A stretch of 64,000 nt of DNA from NCBI GenBank assembly GCA_001051155.2, contig JYIP02000001.1:4898001-4962000 (forward strand), read 5' to 3'. A program made the translations under genes and the position numbers. This document shows, piece by piece, positions 31,653 to 42,766 of this stretch. The notes below the pieces were generated by a model, which saw nothing but the letters and a program-made list of their open reading frames with translations, ran no database searches and was not told where the DNA came from. The DNA is from Chrysoporthe austroafricana. Its lineage: Eukaryota; Ascomycota; Sordariomycetes; Diaporthales; Cryphonectriaceae. Numbering within the stretch: position 1 is the stretch's first letter; every line of letters starts with the position of its first letter.

Positions 31653-32951
31653 TCAAAAATTTTGATTTTGATTTGCAGGCCCCATAGATGTGAACGGGCT
31701 TGATGACTGCAGCATGGCAGGCTTCCGTCCGTAAATAATATATGCTGTAGCCAATTGTCAGGGAAGTCAGTATTAATATCTCATAGAGGTAGCATCAAGC
31801 AGGTCCGCCAGCCAAACCCGTGGACAACTTACAAGGCGAGTAGACGCGCATCGTCTTTCGCGTCAGACACTGGCAACACTGATCTTGAAACGCAGGAATC
31901 TCCTCCAACGGCATCCCCCCGGCATGGAGTATCTTCGTTGTGGCTCGGACGAGTTTGATAAGATCCAAACATACCCAGTTGCCCATCATGCGATCGTGAG
32001 GGTCAAGTGGCCACGAATTGATCGGCGTCAAGATTTGTGTCTCCACGACATCGACGAAACCAATTTCAGCCATCCAGCGCTTATACTTACGAGGAGCCCG
32101 AAAGTCTCGCCCGGTCGGAGCTCCTCCGGCTAGCAGCGTGTCTATGAATTTACCTAAGACAGAAGCCCGAAGTTGCTCCTCGGCAAAGGCATCCGCGCCG
32201 ATGAATTCACATGACCACTCCTGGAATTCCGCCCATCCGCCCGGAACCAGGTTGTCATACACTTTTTGGAGCATCGCTTTGTGATCGCTGAAGCACGAGA
32301 CCATTAACCTCCAGTGGATAAAATCAAACATTTTGTCGAAAATCCATTCCTCCTCGCTGTCTTCACGTATAAACGAACAGTTCGGCGGAAGGTTATCCCT
32401 TGGCTGGATCATGCTTATATCGGTTCCGATAACATTTGACATAGGATGCTCTACTGCGAACTGTAGAGCCCAGATGCCTGTTCCCGTTCCTATATCAAGG
32501 ACGTGGGCAGGATGTCCGATGGGGGCAAGGTAGAGCCTGCCACCCAGCCGTAGCCTCCACAGCTTGTGCTGCAAATCAAGACGATCTTGTTCATCCTGAG
32601 TCCATAGTTAGCTCGCCTTTCATATTCAATCTGAAGCAAATGACGGGAATCTCTGAATACCCCATCGTTTGGTAGGAGGTATTCTGCAACGCGAATTAGT
32701 GACCTGAGATCATGAATACATCGTGTGTCAGTCCTCAAAACAGACTCACTTCCTTCTCGATATGCATTCCATTGTCTCCCATGCTCCTCAATCGACAGCG
32801 CGTCGGGTATCGTTCCCCCCCTGGTGGACGTCAGCAGCGGAGCCTCTCGCCAACTTCAACACGGCCCGGTGGGTTCTCACGTGGATTGCCGCCCAGCACT
32901 CCCGCTCTCGCTCCCAGAGACTGACTTGCGACTAGATGATGGCGATGCCAT
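31653..32951 (-). CDS. LaeA-like SAM-dependent methyltransferase
   Basis: Five exons can be read: 32951-32881, 32820-32750, 32683-32661 (23 nt), 32595-31833 and 31744-31653. All phases close to 339 residues. After a Ser-rich start come EEHGRQWNAYREG, KYLLPNDG and DEQDRLDLQHKLW, then the SAM-binding motif HVLDIGTGTGIW (about 86-97). Later blocks are FDFIHWRLMVSCFSD, PGGWAEFQEW and, in the last exon, the YIIYGRKP ending. This order is typical of the LaeA-like group of class I methyltransferases, many of which sit in or near secondary-metabolite clusters. No polyketide or peptide synthase was seen in this window, so its role is open. It need not be the global regulator LaeA itself, since fungi carry many relatives. 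Confidence 0.88.
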
Positions 32952-34251
32952 GCTGGCAGTCTTGTCGGAGGACCTGCAGAGCCTCTGTGGCGAGAGCTGT
33001 GGGTGAATGAGGCCCAATAGTCGGAGGCTGAAGCCTCACCGCGGATTGCCCGGCTTTGTAATAAAGTAGCGACTTCGCCCCCGAGAGTTTTTGAAACTGG
33101 GTGTGATGCCGGCAGATGAGGTGACACCGTGGTCCACTTATCGCGTTCGGCGCGTTACCCTTCACAGGCATACTGGGTCCCTGTATGCCACTGCTAACTG
33201 GCTGGCCATATATCTATAAGGTTTATTAATTCGCTTATGCCCAGACCTCCCTAACAAGCCTCTTTGAATCGTTACATAACCTAAACAGTGCGCGAATTCA
33301 GACCACGTTCGTTAATGACCTAGGTAGCATCTATCATACGATATCAGCAGCAGCAACAATTCCGGCGTTCCAGATAGTGCTACAGTCCGCTACCGTGTCG
33401 TACCTGGATCCTGCACTAGAAGAGCTCAATCTTTTCACCACCGTAGCTACAAAAGCCTCCAGAGTCTTGAATATCGTCGGACATCTCACTGGACCTCCCT
33501 ACTCGCTATAACTACAGTAATTACCTGTACTAGGCTCGAAACCCTACAAACGTCGTACGGTATTCAATAAGTAACCTTGGAACCGATAACGCGCCCTTCT
33601 CGTCCCCGGGTCTCCTTATCTCGTGGTATTTCAGTTCCAGCGTGTCAATGCCCACGATGTATAAGGCCTATTTTGGATGGGTACTGAGGAAACCACAAAA
33701 ACCCTAGTATGGTCGGGCATCCTTTGCTTCCGTGCCATTCCTCACTCCGCTCTGCGTTAAAATGAACTTAGGAGGATATACAAATGATACGCGACGAATC
33801 GATGGCGATACAGGGAATACCTGGTTGTCGCTAGCCGTTAATATTGCTTGAACAAATCTGTCTCTGGCCGAACTTGGAATCCCGAGTTGGAGACAATTGG
33901 CGCAAGAAGGCGTCGCGCTAGGCGGGTAGGATCGCCGTCCTGAATGATTTCACCATGACTCGGTCCTCTAAAATTTACGTGCATTTGCGTCGTGGACTGC
34001 GACAGATAACAGCCAAAGCCACGCGGATGCATGCCCCCTCGCGTGGTGTTTCCTACAAGATCTTTATGCCTGAGGGTGCCTACGCCTCTTCTTCTACCTG
34101 TGCCTGCGCTCCGGGCAATTACTGAGACGAAGGCACGATTGTCAGCCCTCGACGCGTCATGGCTCGCATAAGCCGGTGCGAAGTGGGCAGTTGATCGACG
34201 TTCACCCGCGCTGTTCTCGATCTCTTGTCGGACCCGCCCTCTCTTCAGAAG
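32952..34251. other. Intergenic, contains an ATG-less open frame
   Basis: No gene is supported. An open frame without ATG at 33232-33511 (93 codons) is noted under findings. The right end holds the promoter of the DNA repair gene. Confidence 0.45.
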
Positions 34252-36642
34252 ATGTCGACGTTCGACGGAGACATCAGGGAATTCCCTGGGGTCAGAGGTA
34301 TGGCTTATACACGTGTTGATGACGAAGTCTGCTCACCTCGCTGACTATGGCCCGCCTTGCTGTGAAGTGGACTTCTTTCGTGGGGTCGTGGACAATCCCC
34401 CCTTGGCATGCTTCCTCAGTCATATTCACAGTGACCATCTGGCAGGGCTCGACACATACAAGGGCCGACCGTATGTCCACAGAGCGGGTCATAGAGACCC
34501 TGGTGCAGTGAACTCCGAGTGCTGACAACAGAATCCAGCGTCTACTGCTCTGCGGCCACCCGAGCCATGCTTCTGAAGCTTCAGAGATATTCGTCTCGGA
34601 TCAATTTCCACCAGGGACTGCTTGAGAAGGAGGAGATCACCTACAAGCACCAGAAGAGGAGACTAGTAGGGGTACTCCCGAAGAAAACTGCCGCTCAATT
34701 GCTGAGCTAATGATTGTCTAGAAATCATTACCTCTTGAGACACCCACAGAGATCGAACTGGGACCTGGCAACAGCATACGTGTCACCCTCTTTGATGCCA
34801 ATCACTGCCCCGGTGCCGTTATGTTCCGTAAGCTGTCCAGCACTTTCGTCTTTCCAGCTCCCTATATCTGACCTGTCAGTCTTCGAGGGAAACGGCAAGG
34901 CGGTGCTTTACACGGGAGACATCCGAAGTGAGCCATGGCATGTGAATGCCTTGGTACGAAACCCTTGTATGATTGAGTACTCCTCTGGCCTCAAAACTCT
35001 TGATAAGGTCTATCTGGACACGAGTTTCACCGAGGATGTGGTCTTTCAGACGAAAGCCGAAGGGCTCCGCGAGCTTATCGAAAAGGTGGCGCAATATCCA
35101 AAGGAAACAAAATTCCACTTCTCAGCCTGGACTTATGGGTATGAAGACGTCTGGATTGCACTGGCCAAGGCTTTGGACAGCCAGGTGCGCTATCCCTCGT
35201 CACCCGTATGGTGGCTGTGCCTCTAACTTGGTATTTTTATGTAGATACACGTCGACGACTACAAGTTCAACATCTATAAATCTCTCCAGGTACAATTTGA
35301 CGATGACCAATACCTGTACCTAAGTCCTGAGGCTCCGGCTCTGACGGGATTCACATGCGGCAATCGTTTTCAACCCGGACTTCTGACAAGGGATGAGACT
35401 GTTCGATTGCACAGTTGCGAGAAGGGCACGCGTTGTTCAACAATAGCCAAAGGTGGAATCGTCTTTATAACTCCAATCGTGGCCCATCTATCCAGCAACA
35501 GCGATATAGCCGAGATCGGCATCGGTGGTGGGGTTGTTGACCTTGAGCAGAACGAGGAGCTAGTCTTGAGTCCTGAAGATGCTCGTACTCTCCTTCAGAG
35601 GTATGAACCATGAAACTTACCAAATCTGTCTGAGCTGACGATAGTAGTGCAAATGCAAGCACGGATTTACCCCCAGATATCAAAACGTCGCTGCCGAACT
35701 TCCTCCTGAGCGCGGCATCGAGACACCACCCGGTCACTCTGAGCCTTCCTCCCCCAGGCGACGATGAGGATGAGGATGATAAGACCGGCCTGCGAAGGGC
35801 GCTAGCATCGCTCACCAAGGCTTCAAATGGAGGTCGTGGAAAGGAAGCAACCGGCACTCTTTCGAGACGGATCAAATTTCCCTACTCGCGTCACTCCTCA
35901 TACCGCGAGCTGTGTCACCTGCTCTCAGTGCTGAGGCCAAGGGATGTATGGCCCTGTTCTGTCGACCCTGTGCGTTGGATTAAAGAAGGTGAGTTGCTGT
36001 GCTCGTTATTCGGGCCCACCTCCTGCTTCTTCGCCTGGACTGACTGCCAAGCTAGGGATCACGATCCAGAGACTCTTCGGCAACTACTGCACAGGCGACG
36101 TCTTTCATCATGATGAGTATATGACCGGGTTGGCGGCGACATTGGATGCTGTGGGCTCGGAGCAACATTCAAGCCAGGCATCTGTCGAGTCTTCTGTCGG
36201 TCAAGAGGGAGCGCGCGACCAGGCAGAGCCCAAGGACATACCTCCCCGTCAAACAGCTACTGTCTTGCCTCCGCCTGCGGTCCGCGAGACCGAGCATGCA
36301 GCCCAGGCATATGAGTCCGTCCCGGGCCAACAGCAGGTTATAGCCCTTACTCCTTCGAACGACAGCCAAGAAGCGGTGATCCAGCGTCGGTCCTCAGTTC
36401 CAGTCAAGAGGGCGTTCGAGGAATGTGCCGAGGAACTTAGCGGAGAAATCACCGAGGACAACCACGCAGACACCAGACATCTTTTTGACTCTCAAGCAAG
36501 CTCTATCTCCACCCGGGCGCTGGAGGCTCGACAGGTCGCTTTTGAGTCCATGCTTAGTGTTTCGGCTAGTGATGGCTGGGCTGGGTTGCTCTCGACTTCA
36601 AACAATCACACCCATCCTGAAAGTGAGCTAGGCGAATCGTGA
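34252..36642 (+). CDS. SNM1/Artemis-type DNA repair metallo-beta-lactamase nuclease
   Basis: Eight exons can be read: 34252-34297, 34368-34470, 34539-34665, 34722-34827, 34880-35184, 35245-35600, 35648-35988 and 36056-36642. All phases close to 656 residues. The start MSTFDGDIREFPGVRVDFF is the family's N-terminus. The metal-binding HIHSDH lies at 34-39, followed by DANHCPGAVMF, YTGDIRSEPWH and, in the beta-CASP/DRMBL part, YLDTSFTEDV, HFSAWTYGYEDVW, LSPEAPALTGFTCGN, TPIVAHL and PYSRHSSYRELC...DVWPCSVD. Such enzymes act in interstrand crosslink repair or end processing in the nucleus; this one resembles Artemis (DCLRE1C) more than PSO2 because it lacks an N-terminal zinc finger. The last 190 residues are a disordered Ser/Glu-rich tail. 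The exon 2-3 junction is the least certain splice. Confidence 0.9.
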
Positions 36643-37258
36643 AGCGATACCTTCAACTTCCACAGTTCACGAATCCGTCGAGAACCGTCGGCTAATCATG
36701 GCGCTTCTGTGTCTTAACGATGCTACCCTCGCGAGCTTGGCACCTTGCGACCAGTGCGCATCCTTGCGTGCCTTGTCACGAGTAGCACACAGCCCCAGAT
36801 AATTCATACCCACTGGGGAGCTGCCAAGGACCGATGGCCAGACAGGATGATCACTGATAGGACCGCTAGAAGACGACCCCGGAAAGGTGAGCCGAGTCCA
36901 CTCCCGGATTATTTACACCGAAAACGATGGACAAGAGCAAAGATCGCCAGGGACCCGCTGCTTCATTGAGTTGCGCCTCGCTGGCGCGTGATCTCGTGTA
37001 CAATTAAGTTGCACGCCCATGGTCAGCGATCCGTGCAGCTCAGCGTAAACGATACGAAGGGTTGACGGCAGCATTGATACAACCTCCCATAATCCCGCTC
37101 TGCCACAACACCGCAACAACTTTCAAAGGAGCGCTGCGCCCGGATCAATTACTGGATTCTTGTTGCCAAAACTTCTCTACTCCAGCTCTTCCACCCTTGC
37201 TGCTCCCATTCGGTGTTGTTACTCGGTACTGAATACTAGATTTGTTAAAGCCTGCACG
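36643..37258. other. Intergenic, upstream of the GH43 gene
   Basis: No gene was seen. The stretch holds the 3' flank of the repair nuclease and the promoter of the GH43 gene. Confidence 0.45.
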
Positions 37259-38519
37259 ATGGCCTTGCTACGGATGATTTCCATGGCAACATTACTTTTG
37301 GCGACTTCATGTCTGACCATTGCTATGCCCAACCCTAAGGTTGCTAGGCGGAACCCTAGTCCGGAACTTATCGAGTCCTCATCCGCGAGCACGACCGACT
37401 CAAGCCTTGCAGGATATCTGGGCGCATTCTTTCTCGGGGAGGATCCCTATGTCTACTTCTACCTCAGCCAGGGTGATGATCCTGTGGCCCTGTCTGCACT
37501 CAACGGAGGACAACCTGTCATCGTGCCAACCTTGGGTACGGGCGGCGTGCGCGATCCTGCGATTGTCTCGGGTGGGGGAGCCGAAGCCGGGGAGAAGTGG
37601 TACATTGTGGGCACTGACCTCGACATCAGCAAGGTAAGCGCGCCGCTGGCGTCAGAATCCGGAAACCATAATGCAGCGCTGACCTTGCGGCAGACAAACT
37701 GGGATGCATCCGAAAGGACAGGCTCCCGAGGAATTTTCGTGTGGGAGAGCACGAATCTCGTGAACTGGACGAACGAACGACTGGTGATTGTGGAGGACGA
37801 GACCGCCGGCATGGTCTGGGCCCCTGAGGCGATCTGGGACTCTAGCAAAAGTGCATCCCCAAGCATCCTCCTTACGCAGGGGAGCACCAAGCTAACGTTG
37901 CGCACGACAGGTCAATACATGACATACTGGGCGTCCAAGTTTGTGAGTCCATAATTCCTCCCACCCTGGCTTACGTCTATGTGGCGGAATGGCTGACTTC
38001 GCGCAGTACAACGAAAGCGATACCAATCACACAGGTACTGCGACGAATATCAAAATCCGCTACGCATACACGAGCGACTTTAGGACTTTCACCGCGCCGC
38101 AGACGTATATCGACTATTCGCCGACAGACATAATCGACCTAACAATCCTCCCATACCCGGACTCATCTAGCAACTTTCTGCGCTTCATGAAGGATGAGAC
38201 GCTCAAGGAGGTCTTTGTGGAGTACTCCACGACAGGTCTCTTCGGCACCTGGACGCGCCCGGGAGGCAGCAGCGCGTATATCCGCTCGCAGACTGAGGGC
38301 CCCGCCGCGTATTGGGACAACTCGGTCAGTGGCGAGGTGCACTTGCTTGTGGATTACTATGGGGGTGATGGGTATCACCCACTGGTGAGCACGGATCCGA
38401 TTAGCAATAGTGATTGGGCCAACAGTAGCACGGCGAATTTTCCAACAGGGCTGAGGCACGGGAGCGTGCTACCGATCAATGAGACGATGACGAGCGCCTT
38501 GAGCGCTGCTTGGGCATAA
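37259..38519 (+). CDS. GH43-type glycoside hydrolase, secreted
   Basis: Four exons can be read: 37259-37633, 37694-37850, 37911-37942 and 38007-38519. All phases close to 358 residues. A signal peptide (MALLRMISMATLLLATSCLT...) precedes YLGAFFLGEDPYVYFYLSQG. Then come GTGGVRDPAIV, GIFVWESTNLVNW, ETAGMVWAPEAIWD, IIDLTILPY, RFMKDETLK and RSQTEGPAAYWD. RDP and TEGP are the typical places of the catalytic-site Asp and Glu of GH43 five-bladed propellers. Family members cleave arabinan, xylan side chains or related plant-wall sugars outside the cell; the exact substrate cannot be told. The first two introns are both 60 nt, have clear CTAAC/CTGAC branch sites, and contain no in-frame stop. Several N-glycosylation sites are present. 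Confidence 0.85.
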
Positions 38520-38678
38520 GGCAGGAAGGCTCGACTTCACAACAAATGCATAGAGCAATGCAGCATACACGGTCTTCGGAATTGTGGTATTATGTCGAGG
38601 AAGCTGGTGCTATATCGTACAAGCATTATACAGTGATGTGAAACCCCTCCGTTGCGATACGTCAAGTTTCGTTCATAT

Positions 38679-38940
38679 CTAGTTGCCACCCGGAATGTCC
38701 GAGTTGACCTTGTCGTCGACAGCCTCGTTGATCACGCCGTCGGCCTGCTGAGGAACTCCAGCATCGCCGGCCAGCTTGTCGACCTCTGCACTTCAGAATC
38801 AGCAAAGAGTTACGTAGTCAGGAGGAAATGGATGGCCATGTACCTGAGTTGACGCCGTTGTCGGCGGCGGACTCAACGGAGTTGCCGGGCTGGGCGTCCT
38901 TGCTCATCTTGTTCTCGACCTTGCCCTTGATGAAGTCCAT
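38679..38940 (-). CDS. 67-residue acidic protein, unknown
   Basis: Two exons, 38940-38844 and 38785-38679, are joined by a 58-nt intron (GTACAT...GTGCAG) with phases closing. The product begins MDFIKGKVENKMSKDAQPGN and ends VNSDIPGGN, is highly charged, and is without hydrophobic segments. A similar short-protein pattern occurs in other filamentous fungi as far as I recall, but no function is known. An in-frame extension to 39114 exists and is considered 5' untranslated sequence because the shorter start gives the compact protein. Confidence 0.65.
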
Positions 38941-41425
38941 GATGATACTTGGTGCAGTGATGTGTTGGTTGTTAGGAAGTGTCTGGTAGAGTGGGTTTTG
39001 TTGCGAGAGGGCGTTGATGGAGTGTATTCTGAAAACTGGCCTGAAAGATGGGAGTTCTTGGCAATATTTGTATTCATCAACAACGCCGTGAATCAAAGAG
39101 GCGTTGGCTGCCACATCGCTTGGCCTTCGTCATGCACCCCCACCCCTCGTCACCTTTGTGCAACTCGAGACAATCACACGGGGTCCTGCCCCGATTGATT
39201 ACGGCGCCCACGAAGAGACTCACTGGACAGGAGCTCAACAATATCAGGATACAGAGGCGAGCCAGACGTCAGAGTACTATATTTGGGGCCTAGATGGGTA
39301 GGGGTTTGCGCTTCGGAGGTGACATCAGCCAAATGATCGGCATCCTCAAGCACGCGGCCGGGATGAAGTCATTGTGGAGCTCGTGGTCCGCGCCGTTTCA
39401 ACGACAGCCGCCGGGGAAGATGGAGCCATGCGACTGGATGGGCAGGAAAGGGCGTGCATATTATGTCGGTGGCAGCGCCGGTTGTCGATGATGGCTCGAG
39501 CAGGATAAGGATGCGACACCTGTCTGGTCGCCTCCCCGGAAAGCGCTGGGGTTTACCGCAGCCCTCCCACGCAATGCCCTGTCCGGGAGTCTCTCATCAT
39601 GATGCTGAGTGCACAACGATGGCACATTGACCAAGCTGGCTTGAATTGCGGTGGCCAAGGAAAATGCGCCGTTGCGTTGCCTCCGTCTCCGCCAGGTTCC
39701 CACGCCTCAAGCTAGGAAGGCCAGGCTCGGCTCACAGACTTCGTCATTTCATCCCGCATTGTGGTCCTGAAGAAGCTACGGTCACATCACCGATGCCTAC
39801 TCGCTGGTTATCTACTACGTACGCTATGCAAGCCCTAGACGACACGGATAAGCGACTATTTTGTTCTTGGCCCAACCAGCTTGTGAGCCCCGAGGACCGT
39901 GAACAAATTGTCCGAAATAAGACTCTCATCATCATGCAGACCTGACTGAGTTTCCAGTGGGGAATAAATATGCATGGAGTGGCCGCCAGCGGAGAAGAGT
40001 CGTCGAAACGGTAATCTTTGACTCAACTAAGCGGAGTATTTCCCTAGTCGTGATGATGAGCTCGAAGTTGCTCGGTTCTTATCAAAGCGTGCGTCTCTCA
40101 CGCGGCCGATCATTTGGTAACACGGGCGCAAACGAACGATCTGACCACTTTTCCCGGCCACTCACTTAAGTATCGCGTACGGTAGTGTTTACGCACCTAC
40201 GTAATAGTTCCTAAAGTGGCTTCCTATATGTCAAGTGATATTAGCATTGAGGAGTGCCGTAACCCGTTAGGCAAATAGTCAGCTAGGATACTCAGGTTCA
40301 CGCTAAGTATCATGTACTAAGTGATTAGAACACGTTTGACATTCATGGAGGCAAGAGACTCCATACAAGGTCGAGAGGCATGGGCAGCAAACTATAATCC
40401 CAAAAGCATACATTTGCTACCTCACGAATCATACCGACTCGAGAATTACTCCTACGCCTGATCCAAGTCTGGAACAAGGAGCGTGTTCCCGATCCTCTGG
40501 ACTAATGCTGGACATAGCTTTCTTGCGAAGCTCTTCCTCCGAGAGACAGAGACTGAGGGGGCGTAGACTGAACAAACTCCTCGAACTATCCACCACGCTC
40601 ACAGGCGACTCTACCTACCCAGGGGCACAAACCCGTAGTCGGCTTCTGCATACTGTTCGGCCCGTTCGTAGAGGTGCTAGCAGTGGCCAGCATGAGGGTG
40701 GGTGTGGCCAGGGACTTTGCATCGAGGTCGGCGCCGCAGATGTTCAAGGCAGTGCTCGGCGGCGGCTTGTCGATGATGATGATGCATCTCTTCCTCACGT
40801 CTGGGCATGGCCAAGTGTGGCTGGAATGGGGGCGGCTATGAGGCTGTTGTTGTTTGAATACCGTGAGGCGAGGGCCGGGAGACCCAGTGTGTAATACGCC
40901 GAGGGCGGCAGATATCAGCTCGAGCGTCCGGACTTGAGCCGCTGTGAGGAGTCAGCCGTACGGCATGCTGCCCGATCTGCCGCCTGGACAGGTCCTGTCG
41001 TGTGAACGAGTGGACGCCAGCTTACCGCGGCGATGGTCACCCTCGGGCAGACCGTCCTGCTGCCCAGGTCCGGCCAAGCGCTGGCACCTGCCAGGGGCTA
41101 TCATGGATCGAAATGATGGCAGGATCTCGCCGCAGGTCCCCGGTTGCAGGAAGAGGCGCTTCTAGCAGGCCATGCAGGCACCGGTTGGCGGCTCGCTCTG
41201 CGTCGTCCTGGACGAAGATGGCGGAGATGAACGGCTGATGATTGTTTGTCTCGGCCGATGTTTGTCCCCGAAACAGAGACGGTGCTAGGACATCTGCAGC
41301 GAGCAGGGCAACAGACCTAGCAGCTCGCAGTCCTCAGGTACTCCAAGGGCAGAGACCAGGGGTCGCTAGCGAGGCTCCTCACCCCTGCAGCCTTCCGCCG
41401 CAAAATGCAACGCCAGCCAGCGCGC

Positions 41426-41508
41426 TGAGTACTGAGTACCCAGTATGGGGGGATCCCACCGTGGGGGATCCCACTACTGGGGCAGTATGCTGGGGTACTG
41501 AGTACTCA
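41426..41508. repeat. 83-bp fold-back palindrome
   Basis: TGAGTACTGAGTACCC at 41426-41441 pairs with GGGTACTGAGTACTCA at 41493-41508 (15 of 16 positions). The interior holds two copies of GGGGGATCCCAC and two of CAGTATG. Short relatives of the arm (CTCAGTACTGAG at 62769-62780) suggest a dispersed element, possibly a MITE. Confidence 0.6.
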
Positions 41509-42404
41509 TGACCAGGCTGCCAGGGCGCCAACATCAACCCCTGGCTCCCTGGCTCCACCGCCGAGCCGCCGTCCTTCATTTCGCGCCTCGCACAAGCGAT
41601 CACAAGGCTTGTTTTCACCGACCCCGCCACGTCCTGCTCAATCTACGCCATCATGCCCCTTCATACCACCACCGGCCCTCGAGGCGGTTCGGTTCCCACA
41701 CCGGTATCGAGGGCTATCTGTCTGCCGCAGGGTGGGTGGGATCGAGACAAGACTCGACATGCAGCAGGGAGGGGGGTAGCGCCACCTGGTGATGTACGAG
41801 AGTACCTATCGAGGCGATCGGCCTTGAGGCTTCGACATTAAGCTCACCACCCTTCAGCCTCAGCGTGACTCCCTCTCAGCTCACGGGGCCGTCATTGGCT
41901 CCCACCATCATGGGGGCTACCCGCCATCCTGGACTCGTATCACCTCTACTGGGTAGGCGCCTCGTGGTGATCCGCCGAAATGATTCTCTCATCCGGCTCC
42001 GGAGATCAACACGATCTCCCTCGGGCAGCAGAGCTCGAGCTCCTGGCGACCAAGCTTTCGCCATGCCACGTTCCCAATCTACCGTACATAGAATCGGCCA
42101 TCGCCAAGAGTTTTCCTAGATCTGACGGTTCTTGGCGTCCTGTGCTGTCCCACCCAGCTCTGTTCCCCGGGTGCTCCTCCGGAACAACATCGTCTGCACT
42201 CATGGATGACCACCGCGAGACGGCGTCAATGCATCTGCTCCCATGGGGCAGGACGGCACCCCTTCGTCATCTTCCGCCCCCCCTTTTGCCCTGGACCGCG
42301 ACCCGGCTGGATTCGTGAAGATTCATTTCACTGAAACGGAACGCGCAGAAGAAAATACTCCGACTGGGCATCCCCCGTCAAACGAGCAGGGCCCCCGGAG
42401 CCGG

Positions 42405-42410
42405 GCGGGG
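42405..42410 (+). promoter_or_regulatory. Possible CreA/Cre1 site upstream of the AA9 gene
   Basis: GCGGGG fits the carbon-repressor consensus SYGGRG and lies about 360 bp upstream of the AA9 start. A six-base match in GC-rich DNA is weak evidence. Confidence 0.25.
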
Positions 42411-42519
42411 GCCAGGTGGGAACAAGTTCGTCCCACCTCTCATGAGGCGACCGCGCCGGGCGTGTCATCCAGGGGCGCCGCGGCGGACATCGAGGGGCTG
42501 CTGGTACGACCACGCCCTG

Positions 42520-42526
42520 TATAAAG
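42520..42526 (+). promoter_or_regulatory. TATA box of the AA9 gene
   Basis: TATAAAG lies 247 nt upstream of the ATG at 42767. It is followed by CT-rich sequence with TCATT and TTCGAG motifs, as is common in leaders of strongly expressed fungal genes. Confidence 0.55.
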
Positions 42527-42766
42527 CCGCGCTCTCGTGGCCTGTCTCGCCATGTCGTGGGCTTCTCTTCTCTCGTTAAGCTTTCCTCAGGCCACCAGTC
42601 CGGAGATCAACCCTTCCTTTCATTCGCATTTCGAGATTTTCTCGTTGACATTCATTTGCTTCATTGACTGAAGACACTCTTTTTGCTCGTTCCACCATCC
42701 ACTCTTTTCAGAAGCCGGTCTATCGAACCATCCACCGCCCCACCCTCAAACTCAAAAAAACAGAAG

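Larger units (their letters stand above)
38941..42766. other. Long gene-poor interval before the AA9 gene
   Basis: Nearly 3.8 kb without a supportable gene. Open frames at 40505-40894 and 42243-42524 (plus) are Pro/Arg/Ser-rich and resemble GC-rich noise. It holds a fold-back palindrome at 41426-41508 and, at the right end, a TATA box and a possible CreA site upstream of the AA9 gene. Confidence 0.5.
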
